DNA of 17,226 nt. It comes from Hymenopellis radicata. Taxonomy: Eukaryota; Basidiomycota; Agaricomycetes; Agaricales; Physalacriaceae. Under the pieces are notes generated by a model. That model searched no databases. It was not told the DNA's origin and worked only from the letters and a program-made list of their open reading frames with translations. This document shows positions 7,710 to 17,224 of this stretch, piece by piece; within the stretch, counting starts at the first letter, position 1; each line of letters opens with the position of its first letter. The DNA is taken from NCBI GenBank assembly GCA_015501595.1, contig JADNRX010000962.1, positions 1-17,226 on the forward strand, in the 5' to 3' direction. Position numbers and translations under genes: made by a program.

Positions 7710-9922
7710 ATGCTACGTAACTTTGGGTACCAACGGCATGTCTTCCCTCAGGCTTCCTCTCCGTGCTCATTGCGCTTCTTTTGCTCGCCGTCCTCGGCGC
7801 ACAATCTGCAAAGGCTGAGGCATATATTCCTATGGTCGATTTAGGATACGCTAACTACCGAGGGATATGGGACCCGACGTTTTCCAATAACACGCAGTTC
7901 TTGGGTATCCGTTATGCTGCCTCCCCAACGGGTGCGTACTTGCTCGACGCGCTTCCATTCAACTGACGCGTCTCAGGCGCTCTGCGATTCAACGCCCCCC
8001 AGCCACCTACAACAAGTGCTTATACCCAGCTCTTGAAGACGCACAGGCGCAGCCACCGCAATGTCGTCAAGCTGGCCTTGGTCGCGCCAACGGAAAAGGC
8101 GGTAGAATCGAGATGCCACCATTCGGCATCCCCGGCTTGCCCGAATCGGAGGATTGTCTCTTTCTCAAGTACTTATGTTCCCTAGTTCGTTCTCTGGCTG
8201 CGCACTGAACATGCTCTTAGTGTGTACGTCCCCGGTCAAATCGACGCGTCGAAGCGGCTTCCTGTCATCGTGTGGATTCACGGAGGCGGATTTGTTCTTG
8301 GCTCCATCCAAAGTGTCGCTGGCTTCAGCTTCTACAACGGCGACGACCTCATCCACGGAATGCAACAAGTCGAAGGCGGAGAGGACGGGGCGGTCGTGGT
8401 GCTCTTGCAGTACCGCCTCGGAATGTTTGGGTTCCTCGCGGGTAAGGAAGTCAAGGAAGATGGAGCGCTTAATGCTGGATTGTTGGATCAGCAGTTTGCG
8501 CTCCGGTGGATACAGGAACATGTATGTTCTCTGCTTCCTTTTCGTCTTGATGAACTAAGGTTGTTCGGCAGATCGTCAAATTTGGAGGGGATCCATCGAG
8601 GGTAACGATATGGGGACAGTCCGCCGGTAAAGCGCTTCTTATCTCTTTACGCTAGCAGTGACTGACTGGCGGCAAACTAGGCGCTCAGTCCGTTCTCGAA
8701 CATGTTATCGCCAACAACGGCCAGACCAGTCCGCCACTCTTCAAGCGTGGTATTACAAGCAGTACTGCTATATTGACGCAGTATCGTTACGACGACTCGA
8801 TACCTGAAGGTCATTATGCTGATGTGTTGCGAGAAGCCAAGTTGGTCTTGTCCAGGTTTCCAAGGAATGTCTTTTACTGACCTGAAACGTTGCTTAGATG
8901 CCCGACCTCAAATGTCTCCGCAAGTTACCCGAGGAGAAACTCGCCGAGATCAACAAGGAGGTCGCCAGTCGAGGTTTCTTCGGCTCATTTGTATTTGTTC
9001 CCGTTGTCGATGGCAGCTTTATTACGCAGAGCCCCTCGCAGGCGTTGAAGGAACGTAAAGTCAATGGGGTAATGATCTTGCTCCTTCTTTGCCTGGAACT
9101 TTTCTGATGGCGGCCTTTCCGCAGGAGGGTATACTGGTCATGACCAACAGCGATGAAGGCACCGTGTTCGCCAACCCCGCACTAGGACCGCTGGACTTTT
9201 ATATCAAGAGCCACTTTCCACATCTTAGTGAAGAGCAAGCTCTTTCAGCAGCGGCACTGTTCAAAGGCCTGGATCAACCATTCAGTTCAGTACTTGCTGA
9301 CAGTAAGCATGGTCCCATATCGCCTAGTCTTAGTTTATGCTAATTGTCTCCAAGCAATGTTCGACTGTCCGGCTCTCTCCCTTCTCGACGCCTTCCCCGG
9401 TCGCGCGTATAAAGGTCTTTTCGCCGTCCCTCCTGCGTTTCACGGGCAGGACGGCACATATTATTTCTTCTCGTACGTTCCTTTCTCCCAGGTCGTCAAA
9501 CTTCCCTGATGGGCGTCTCTAGACAAGCGACGGACCCCAGAGCCTCACCATACCGTAACCCCGAATTCCAACGCGCGTTCACCGCGCCCTTGTTCTACTT
9601 TATTCTGAACGGCAATCCGGGTCGCGTCGATGATTTGGGTCTCAAGGCGTACTGGGATGTGCTGTATGGGACGCTATTTGACACACACGCGGCCCCACGA
9701 TGGGAGGCGTATCACTATGATGATGATGTGCGAGCGTTGCACGGAGGCGTGCAGATGTTGTTTAACCACACGGAAGATGGTGCGCCTGTGGTCAAGAGTG
9801 TGCGTACGGACGCGAAGCTGATTGAGAGGTGTCGGTATGTTGTTCGTCTCAGCAATGTTTGGTCTTCGTTGACGAAGTGGAGCAGGTTCTGGGATAGCGT
9901 CGCCGCAGAGACAGGAAGGTAG
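7710..9922 (+). CDS. Secreted type-B carboxylesterase/lipase, 10 introns, one frameshift
   Basis: An alpha/beta-hydrolase of the type-B carboxylesterase family, which cleaves carboxylic esters; the signal peptide (FLSVLIALLLLAVLGAQSAKA) implies secretion. Exons proposed: 7710-7716, 7752-7931, 7977-8168, 8221-8521, 8572-8626, 8681-8844, 8898-9068, 9125-9302, 9355-9472, 9523-9834, 9886-9922. Introns are mostly 45-56 bases. Landmarks in order: LRFNAPQPP, ESEDCLFLNVYVPG, VIVWIHGGGFVLGS (oxyanion hole), GQSAG (nucleophile elbow, usually GESAG), VFVPVVDGSF, MTNSDEGTVF (acidic residue), FHGQDGTYYF (catalytic His), then ERCRFWDSV near the end. Length is about 571 residues, normal for the family. One base appears lost between about 7990 and 8030: APQPPTTS and LEDAQAQPPQC are in different frames. 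Splicing from 7931 to an alternative acceptor at 8029 keeps frame (553 residues) but deletes RFNAPQPP. The 7-nt first exon and its 35-nt intron are the least certain; the alternative is ATG 7738 with one extra base. Confidence 0.88.
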
Positions 9923-10532
9923 ACATCAACGCTGTAGTATACCCATGCCAAGAGTTTGGAGTTCGTCTATCTATCTACAGGATAAACTATGCGAAGTTTC
10001 GTTGAATGGTTGCGCACTCAGTGAACTTTGGATCAGAGTAGGTTTAGGTGTTTAAAAAACAAAATAAACAGGCAGTAAGGAGGAGGAAGGAAGTGTGTCT
10101 AACCAATCAAGCAATCATTCCACCAACTTGGCGTCGGCTGCAACCTATCTCCGCTGGATCCACCTCCTCCGATCAGACGCGTCAGGAATCTTAAACAATC
10201 AACTTGAATCAAGCAATCGTTCCACTAACTTGGCGTCGGCTGCTCACTGGATTCACCTCCGATCAGACGCGTCTACAACGCGTCTCTGCATTGAAGACAC
10301 GTAAAATGCACAGCTGTTTCCTTTTTCGCTACAATTGGTTTTTTTTCTGAGGGCTACACTGTGTTTCTCTGTCTAACCTGAGCCCCGTCGCCTGTCTCCC
10401 GCCGGCTAAGTTGATCAAAAGGAAGTTATTGTAGGTCATCCGACAGCCTGAGGTTGCCCATGTACATATAGTCTGAATACGCTAGTTCATACAGTGTTAA
10501 ATGGATTCTCGTGGCGCAGGAGTGTCGTAGGC
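9923..10532. other. Intergenic, no gene; contains a duplicated unit
   Basis: This lies between the esterase stop and the convergent minus-strand gene at 10533. It holds an A-rich stretch near 10053-10070, the two-copy direct repeat described separately, and T-rich runs near 10320-10350. Open frames across the repeat have no ATG start and simply follow the repeat. No RNA gene is recognisable. Confidence 0.6.
10105..10273 (+). repeat. Two-copy direct repeat, period about 102 bases
   Basis: Copy 1 (10105-10183) and copy 2 (10207-10273) both begin AATCAAGCAATC and end GATCAGACGCGTC. They share ACTTGGCGTCGGCTGC in the middle. Copy 2 lacks about 12 bases present in copy 1 and differs by a few substitutions. 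A further ACGCGTCT remnant follows at about 10278. The unit is not known to me. Confidence 0.8.
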
Positions 10533-11170
10533 CTAATTAGACTTCCCGACGCGCATAATCACCGACTGCACCTCGCTCAGCCTAAACTTCCACTCACCCT
10601 CCGCCGGTGCCTTTCCCTTTCCTTTCGCCTTCTTCGTCGGCCGGTTTCCTATATCGTCCTCGCTTTCCTCCTCCCTCGGTCGCGGTCGCGCGCGCGCCTT
10701 GTCCATTCGGCGAAACGAAATACCTGGGAGGGCTTCGTACAGGCGCCTAGCATCCTTCGCGGTCAGCCCCATGATTCCTTTCGCGTTATGCTTCTCAGTC
10801 GCGTCCGGTAGTGGTAGATCCTCCGGCCATCCTGCAATTTCGAGATGCCGGTTCCTAAGCAGTTCGGGAAGAGTGCACCAGGGAAGCTGGGGCGCACCGA
10901 GATTGGTGTACTGGATAGGTATATCGTGCTGGACTGTAACTTACTGAGTACGAGATGAACACCGCAGTTGTGAACGTACTGAGCAGTTTCGCAAAGTGGG
11001 TTTTCAACTTGGGCAATATAACATCTTTGGGAAGGGTTGAGGCTCTAGATTGACCGGAAGTGGATGGTATCTGCCGTGGATTTAAGACCTTTACCGGTCA
11101 CGAGAATGGGAGTCCTTACTTGAGATGCTGAGATAGAGACCGGAGAATTAGGTCGCACAACTGCTGACAT
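10533..11170 (-). CDS. Small basic protein, 184 residues, nuclear-type signal
   Basis: Three exons on the minus strand: 11120-11170 (ATG at 11168-11170), 10945-11070 and 10533-10910, ending at TAG 10533-10535. Intron 11071-11119 (49 bases, GTAAGG...GGCAG) and intron 10911-10944 (34 bases, GTAAGT...TCCAG) both keep frame. The product starts MSAVVRPNSPVSISAS and has a helical middle (ILPKLKTHFAKLLSTFTTAV). A block then looks conserved in style (LGAPQLPWCTLPELLRNRHL, GWPEDLPLPD, IMGLTAKDARRLYEALPGI). It ends with an acidic/basic tail containing RPTKKAKGKGKAP, a likely nuclear localisation signal. I recognise no named domain. The 34-base intron is unusually short, and the frame just before YTNLG (QHDIPIQ) also looks coding, so an old indel with a cryptic donor is possible. 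Confidence 0.68.
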
Positions 11171-11241
11171 CGGCACCTATGCGGGACTGAGGAACAAACG
11201 GAAAGATAGTTGAAGGCAAGCTCACACTGTCGTCCATCCCA

Positions 11242-12134
11242 TCAGCAGGTGGAATCGTAGCATCTGACTGGAGAAAATGAGATCATGGTTTTCAGACCAA
11301 TGGTGTCACATACCGCCGTGATTTGGGTAGGAACAAGGGGTTCTGCTTCGGGGAGTTTCCGACATTGTTGACAATTCAAGCACTTATCCCAGAGAAAAGA
11401 GCAATTATTGGCACAGGACACCGGACGTCGAAGCGGTTCCAATAGTGGTACATGCTGCGATTCCGGATGAAGCAGAAGGTAGGCAGCGGCATAGCATTGT
11501 CGAAACTTCAGTGAGAGTATATCCCAGCTGAATTCACAACATGTATGAGTCGAGGCGTCTGATGATTGGGAAGTGGCATCGCAGAACGCCTCTACCGATG
11601 CAGATATGTGGGCAGGATATACAGGGTCGTCAAACACGTCCAAGCAGCAGTGTATGTGGCAATACAGCCAGTATTTGCGTGGTGTCAGCTTCCGCGAAGA
11701 GTGTTCCGACATAAACAGGTAAATGGCAGTAATTCGCACTCCGAGTCCGATATCCATCGAATCCCATGGAGAAGTTGGAACCGAATCGTCTTGATTCTCC
11801 CTTCGGACAGCAAGCTCTGCTTCTCTCCACTCAGATTCGGAGCATTCTACGACTGAGCATCGCAGCCTGCTAGGAAGTCTGTTCACCAAGGCTGATATTC
11901 GAAGTCAAACTCATTGGTGCCAAGGTGCGCTGTTTGCCGAATCTCGTCGTCCATCTTTGAGAGGATAGCTGCAGATATAATGTCACGAGAAAGGCCAAGG
12001 GCAACAACGCTCAGCCATGCCGCTGTATCAATCGGCGGCGATCGCAAGATATAACCGCAACTTGTTGAGAACAAGGAGAGATAGCGAAGGGATGTGACCG
12101 GGGCATCATTATTGGCGACTTGAATACAAAGATC
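11242..12134 (-). pseudogene. Cys-tailed protein unit P, two frames joined by a frame break
   Basis: The 5' part (12134 down to 11883) begins after a GAAGACAG acceptor and reads DLCIQVANNDAPVTSLRYLS, then IDTAAWLSVVALGLSRDIIS, to NEFDFEYQPW and a TGA. A second frame (11889 to 11242, 215 codons) continues with similar quality: ESEWREAELAVRRENQDDS, then HIHCCLDVFDDPVYPAHISA, THTCCEFSWDILSLKF, and a Cys-rich motif CLNCQQCRKLPEAEPL, ending at TGA 11242-11244. No intron fits the junction, so a single-base indel near 11885-11895 is the simplest reading. The family is unknown to me. The tail CxxCxxC plus VFDD and H(S/T)C elements recur in the neighbouring unit at 12173-12871. Confidence 0.5.
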
Positions 12135-12172
12135 CTGTCTTCAAATTCAAACTTGTTACTTGGGGGGACACT

Positions 12173-13432
12173 TCAAAAAACTAAAGGAGCATACAGTTTG
12201 TTGCATTGCCGGCACTGAGAGCACTCTGGGTCCGAGTCCGAGTCGAACCATATCATAGATACATCTTTCCTTGAGGGCGTGGAATGAAGAAAAGACTGCA
12301 AGTATAACAAGAGCTGCAGAGCCTCCTCCGGGTACTTGGGGAAAGAATTGCATGAGTGGCCATGGTGTTGAAGAGTATCCTTGAATGCGACTTCGAGGTA
12401 ACTGTGCCAACTCTCATCTTCGGGAAGGTTGGGTATCCCGAGGTCATCGAAGACATAAAAATACCACAAGGATACTGTTTCAAAAAGCGCACAGCGAGTC
12501 CAATCAGCACGACCCCTCGCCCAACCTGCTTCTCTGACAGACAGACATGTAAATGTCGCCCAGGTTATTGCTAAAACTCGCATTGCGAATGACGCTTTGG
12601 ATACTCGCTCCCAGAGACTAGTCCAAGTGGGGGAACGGGGTTTTCGTAGCCGTAGTGACGAGCATGAAAATTTTTGTTTCAAGTATTTGAGAGACCTTAG
12701 GTGGAAAAGTCCATCCCAGTGCAAATCAGCGCACTTCTCTTCATCGCCGTCAACCCATAACCAAACTTTTCCCTCCTGGAGAAGATCGGCCAGGACGCTC
12801 CAGATCATGTCGCGATGGATGCCCCGGCCCGTCACGCTGTTGTTAGGAGGATAGCATGCTCCACAGCCCAAAAGATGACTAATATCCGATTGAGCTCGCG
12901 CACTCCATCAAGCTCGACATACGAGGCATTCTCGGGATCCTCTTCCGAGTCCAAGTTGAGCTCGTCGAAGACAAACGGATTCCCGCCTGGATATTCCTTG
13001 TCAAACTGGGTGGGAGACATGGATATCCAGCGCGCCGCATCTGCGGGGAGTGGGTAATCCTCCGGTTCCGACTCTGAGCCTCGTCCATATCCTCTGGATC
13101 CGCCTCCACCTCGGATTGGGAGTCAGAGTTGACCGCTCGATATTGGGCGGATCCGCTGCTGGGAATCCATTGGCGGGAAGGAAGGACAGTGGTTGTTCCT
13201 TGGGGAACGGGTGATATTCCAGCGCGCGCTCGGCACTTATGGGGAGGGAAGGATATAAGTTCATGGCGTGCGAGGGATCCAGCTGGGTGGGGGTGAAGGA
13301 CGCTGGATCCCGGGGAAGCAAGCGATCTTCCAGCGCGCGCGCCGCGTCCACTGAATATGCCTCCGTGTGATACCAGAGCTCCATGGGTTGGGAGTAATAT
13401 TGGGGTGGCATAGCGTACGAGTAATCATCCAT
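12173..13432 (-). pseudogene. Cys-tailed protein unit D, with frame breaks
   Basis: The most likely start is ATG 13432 (MDDYSYAMPPQYYSQPMELW), a Pro/acid-rich N-terminus with degenerate internal repeats. Near 13110-13130 the plausible frame changes to one reading SEPEDYPLPADAARWISMSP, then FDKEYPGGNPFVFDELNLDS and ELNRILVIFWAVEHAI (stop 12832). Near 12860 it changes again to RDMIWSVLADLLQEGKVWLW, AITWATFTCLSVREAGW, SLWYFYVFDDLGIPNLPEDE and the Cys tail CSQCRQCNKLYAPL, ending at TGA 12173-12175. I could not place introns with matching phase at either change, so two indels are likely. Unit P is alike in layout (VFDD, H(S/T)C, terminal CxxCxQCxKL). Function unknown; the terminal cysteines could bind zinc. 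Confidence 0.5.
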
Positions 13433-15052
13433 GGTGGTCGAAGGGAAACAGAATGTTTGCCGCGTGTATCCGTGCTGTATGAAGAAGGCTGTGACATTGC
13501 TTCTGTCATTCCGTGCCGGGCGCCTATCTCAAGGCACGCCCCTTCGTATGTTCCGTTATGGTGTCAAAGTCGTACAGGCTGACCTGTGCTTGATACGGCC
13601 AACCGTAGTTCTTCTACAGGCGCGCAGATTCTCGCTGAACTGCTACAAATCCATGAACGTTTCGCGAACAACGATGGATTTAAAATTATATATACCTTGA
13701 CTTTGGAAGTAATACGTATTCCATAATCTGGTGTTGATATAGAAGGATGACGGTACACAGTTCAGGTGGCGCGGCAGATAATAACCAGAAGGTCCGTTCA
13801 AATATAAGCAACTGAATATACAATGCTAATATGTCTTCTGTTCGTGCATCATTCCGTACAGATATACATGGACAACTTACAGATGTAGTAATGGAAGGTG
13901 CCACGTCAAGGGGTGCATTTTACTCCTGCATTTTGTCGCATCTCCCTATCCAGTCACCAACCGTGGTCGAGTTCGCCTTACGCGGATGGTGTCTGCATAA
14001 TGTAAGCAACTCAATAATTCGCGTCGAATGGAAAGCGCTGCATAGGGTGCCATTAGCACCTCCGCGACCAGGCCCTGCAGCCAGTTGCACGTCCTCGAAG
14101 TCAGATGCTGCTTCTATTGTAAGCGACAAGTCGGTTCGGCTAGATCGACGATGAGTGGCCTAAGAAAAAACTAGAATGACGATTAGAGGAAGAATAGGAA
14201 GGAAAACCGTGAAAAGAAGAATTTAAGGATGCACTGACCAGCTTGCGTCGCCTTTCTCGCCATCACCGTGCAAATAGGAGGGGGAACCTTCAACAGGCGC
14301 TAACTCCAGATGATTGTCTGGCATTCAGGGCGAACAAAGTCATCTCATGAATGAGCCTGATTGGGGTCCTGTATGCTGGACGTCTTCAAGACGACTAAGC
14401 GCTCCCGAAGTCCTTGGGTTGAAGAGTGCCGGTCCTTGTTTCATACTTAGCTCTGCTGGATGCTGTACTTCTGGGGTGGGACATTGAGGCGAAACAATCA
14501 ACGTATTATTAAGAATACTTGAGCTTGGCAGGTGGGCTATATATCGCGAAGTCACTCAGTTCAACAGTCTATAAGTTAGAGAAAGTCAGAACTGGGCACA
14601 GCGTTATCCGAATGGAAGACATGCCATCCAGCCCAAATTCGCCGAGTTATTGCCCTAAACCACCCGAGGCACCTTGAAACCAATGCCAACTCATTTTGAA
14701 GAATGGATTAGCGTCGAAGAGAGCTGAATGAAGTTGAGTCGAACATTCTCTGTTGATCGTAGCAAATAGAGTTTCGGAACCGGGACGAAATGCCTGCCGC
14801 ACTTTGCCACCGCTAAGTGTGTCCATTTTCTTCCTTTCCGGAAACCGTCTGACAGAAGTTGAAGAAGAACCGATCTATGGTTTCAATCAATGGTATGTGC
14901 CAGGAGTATGCTTAAGATATTTTCAGAGCTCTATATTGACGGCACCCGTAGATCCTCTATCACACAGCCAGTGGTCAGAATGGACGCCCTGCGACAGATC
15001 GCTGAAATGCACTTGCCAGAACCACGTCATTCCCGATTTCCGGCCCACCTCC
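13433..15052. other. No confident gene
   Basis: This lies between the minus-strand Cys-tailed unit and the F-box gene. There is an ATG-started 107-codon plus frame at 13831-14154 (MSSVRASFRTDIHGQLTDVV) and overlapping minus frames (ASDFEDVQLAAGPGRGGANG at about 13920-14129; AELSMKQGPALFNPRTSG at about 14340-14555). None has a recognisable domain or a clear intron pattern. From 14753 the F-box frame is open for 100 codons before its first ATG and could be 5' UTR or a missed upstream exon. A TATATA lies near 14538, far from the ATG. Confidence 0.4.
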
Positions 15053-16690
15053 ATGCCAGCCCTTCGCGAAAATCCCGCAATTCATCATCTCACACGCACC
15101 AACAACCCGCCATCGCCTGCTGAGGAAGACATTCTGAAAGCTATGATCCTGGAATTACAGTCGCGTCTTGACGCAGCGGCGTCATTCTCAGTGCAAGTGA
15201 AGAAGTTACGCGCGGAGGTTATGACTCAAGTGCAGCGCATCGACACGCTGCTGGGCACTCTGGACGCGGAACATGCGACGTTGGCCAAGGCTATCGAGGA
15301 GCGTAAAGCTCTTCTTGGGCCAGTCCGACGACTTCCGTCCGAGATTCTGTCTCGCATATTCTCCCTCACCACCGAGTTCCCGATCCGCACCAAAATTAAG
15401 GACGACATCGAGAAGGATAGCAATAACTGGCGAGAACTTCTTCCCGCAGAAAATATGCTTTGGGCCATCGAGCTCGTGTGTCGGTCCTGGAGGAGGGAGT
15501 TATTGCAGAGCCCGAGCATTTGGGCACGCATTAATGTTTCTATCAAAGCCACCGACTCCGATGCAGACGTTGAAACAACCTCCCTTCGGTTGGCAACACA
15601 ACTCAGTCGGGTTGGCTTGTCTGACTTATCGGTCGGACTATACTGCTATTCCACGGGGGATGATCTACCTCCTCAAGTTAGCTTTCTACTCCTTCCCTTT
15701 GCACCACGGATAACAGACCTAGTCTTACATATGCCACCGCGCATGCTGCGCACGCTGTCCCCCTTTCACAATCGCTTTCGAGGTCTAAAGAACTTCAGTT
15801 TTATTCGGGTACGCGTGGGTCAACGTGGGGTTGAACGTTGCAAGGTTTTTGAGACCTGTCCTCAGCTTGAATCCGTGACTTTCGGTGACGTTCATCAACC
15901 CTTCCAGGGTTTCGCTCTTCCTTGGGCCACCATTCGCAACTTTACTTCGGAACACGTTTTCCTACCCGAACATAGCATTTACACAGGGCCGGATCCTGCG
16001 TCGGTGCTTCAAGTTCTACGGGCAGCACAACATCTTCGTGTATGCGACATTCGAACGGAGTTCTCTAATGCCGTGGAACCTGAAGAGCTACAGGGTTTAT
16101 TGGTGACGTGCCCACAACTCCTCGAGATGTCCATACGAATTTGGCCTTTTCCGGACACACTTCCCGTTCCCCAGCTCTTAGATCACCTCAGCGCTCCCGC
16201 GCTATCCAAGCTGACAATTGAAACCGGTCGACATACAGGGGAACGCGACGAGGAAACCACTTTTGCATCCATCGTACACTTCATCGAACGTTCTCAATCG
16301 CCTTTATCCGCGCTCCATTTCTCCAAAGGCGAATTGTCGTCCGACGATATTCTCCGCTTCCTCCATCTTACACCCACCCTTGAAGACCTCCGCCTCGCTG
16401 ACTGTGAGGGCATGAAGGATGAGGTCTTGGATGCTCTCATCTTCAAACAAGACAGCCGGGAAATCCTCGTACCGCGCCTTGAGAAGCTGCACCTCAGCGG
16501 CTCCCTGGTCTTCGACTCAAAGGTGTTTACAAATATGGTGAAATCGCGTTGGCAGACTACTCCGTTGCGATCTCTCAACCTCGACTGGTACACAGAGGGC
16601 GTACGAGAAAGTAGCGCACGGGAATATGTCATCGCAGAGTTGATGCCCTACTGTGCGGGTGGGCTGAACCTTGTTACATCTGTTGGGTGA
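15053..16690 (+). CDS. F-box-like protein, intronless, 545 residues
   Basis: The start is the first ATG in frame (MPALRENPAIHHLTR); the frame is open 300 bases upstream but has no other Met. Residues about 23-86 form a coiled coil (EEDILKAMILELQSRLDAAA to LDAEHATLAKAIEERKALL). An F-box-like motif follows: LPSEILSRIF at 94-103, with its second half (ELVCRSWRRELLQSPSIWAR) at about 140-159. The remaining ~380 residues are leucine-rich, with irregular LRR-like segments (LRVCDIRTEF, LSKLTIETG, LEDLRLADCEGMKDEVLDAL, LEKLHLSGSL, LRSLNLDW). Such coiled-coil/F-box/LRR proteins are a large expanded family in Agaricomycetes. By family, the F-box would contact Skp1 in an SCF ubiquitin ligase and the LRR part would bind a substrate; neither is shown here. 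No introns or breaks were seen. It ends at TGA 16688-16690. Confidence 0.88.
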   Translation: MPALRENPAIHHLTRTNNPPSPAEEDILKAMILELQSRLDAAASFSVQVKKLRAEVMTQVQRIDTLLGTLDAEHATLAKAIEERKALLGPVRRLPSEILSRIFSLTTEFPIRTKIKDDIEKDSNNWRELLPAENMLWAIELVCRSWRRELLQSPSIWARINVSIKATDSDADVETTSLRLATQLSRVGLSDLSVGLYCYSTGDDLPPQVSFLLLPFAPRITDLVLHMPPRMLRTLSPFHNRFRGLKNFSFIRVRVGQRGVERCKVFETCPQLESVTFGDVHQPFQGFALPWATIRNFTSEHVFLPEHSIYTGPDPASVLQVLRAAQHLRVCDIRTEFSNAVEPEELQGLLVTCPQLLEMSIRIWPFPDTLPVPQLLDHLSAPALSKLTIETGRHTGERDEETTFASIVHFIERSQSPLSALHFSKGELSSDDILRFLHLTPTLEDLRLADCEGMKDEVLDALIFKQDSREILVPRLEKLHLSGSLVFDSKVFTNMVKSRWQTTPLRSLNLDWYTEGVRESSAREYVIAELMPYCAGGLNLVTSVG

Positions 16691-16970
16691 GGAAGGGGCT
16701 ATAAATGTGAAAGTCCATGGTATGCATAGTAGAGCCGGAACCACATATTATGTAGGTAGTGAATGTAGTAGATCTGCAAGATATTACGGATGGTGTGGGG
16801 TATGGTACTTGAAGAGAACGATGTCATAAAAAAGCGTCAGCAGAGTAGTATCAACGAAAGCGATTATGAGAAAGCGAGTGTATGCTATGAGGCGTGGTAT
16901 GAAAACGATAGACAAGGAAAGCTTTTTGGTAGTGGGGCGTAAGGAGTGTTCGTTCGTTCGTTGAGAGTAA
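16691..16970. other. Convergent intergenic segment
   Basis: A 280-base gap between the F-box stop and the stop of the minus-strand gene at 16971; the two 3' ends face each other. It contains a short TTCG microsatellite near 16947-16963 and no gene. Confidence 0.6.
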
Positions 16971-17224
16971 CTATGATCGGGTGCGCAGTCTGCGAGCCTC
17001 GGCGGTGACATTCCATGCGGTGCGAACCATCTCGACAAGGCGGCTGTCTCGCACGCCCAGTCCCAAGACGTTCTTCCACAGACCCATATTCAAACGAAGC
17101 GTTGTTCGAATTCGTCCTCCCCGACGGAAGCGGCCATGACCTGGGCCATCGCTGCGGCGTTGGGAAATTCTTCAACGACACAAGTTGGGAGCATCTGGTA
17201 CGCGAGGTCATTTGGATTGGGTTC
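16971..17224 (-). pseudogene. 3' end of an unidentified gene, frameshifted, runs off the window
   Basis: From the window edge the minus frame reads EPNPNDLAYQMLPTCVVEEF, then AAAMAQVMAASVGEDEFEQR and a stop (17090-17092). The next frame carries on without a gap in style: RLNMGLWKNVLGLGVRDSRL, VEMVRTAWNVTAEARRLRTRS, ending at TAG 16971-16973. Loss of one base near 17093-17100 (for example one C of a TTCC) explains the break and would give ...EFEQRFRLNMGLWK.... No intron fits. The family is not recognised; the C-terminal part is helical and basic. The rest of the gene lies outside the window, so whether the whole locus is dead is unknown. Confidence 0.6.

Noticed and set aside
10095..10304. 69-codon open frame across the direct repeats
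   Set aside because: It has no ATG start and mirrors the repeat; similar amino acids in both halves come from the DNA duplication, not from a protein repeat.
14753..15052. N-terminal extension of the F-box protein by 100 codons
   Set aside because: The frame is open but contains no ATG before 15053, and its composition is unlike the rest of the protein; treated as upstream region.
16947..16963. Short TTCG tandem repeat
   Set aside because: Only about four units; noted as a microsatellite but too short to interpret.
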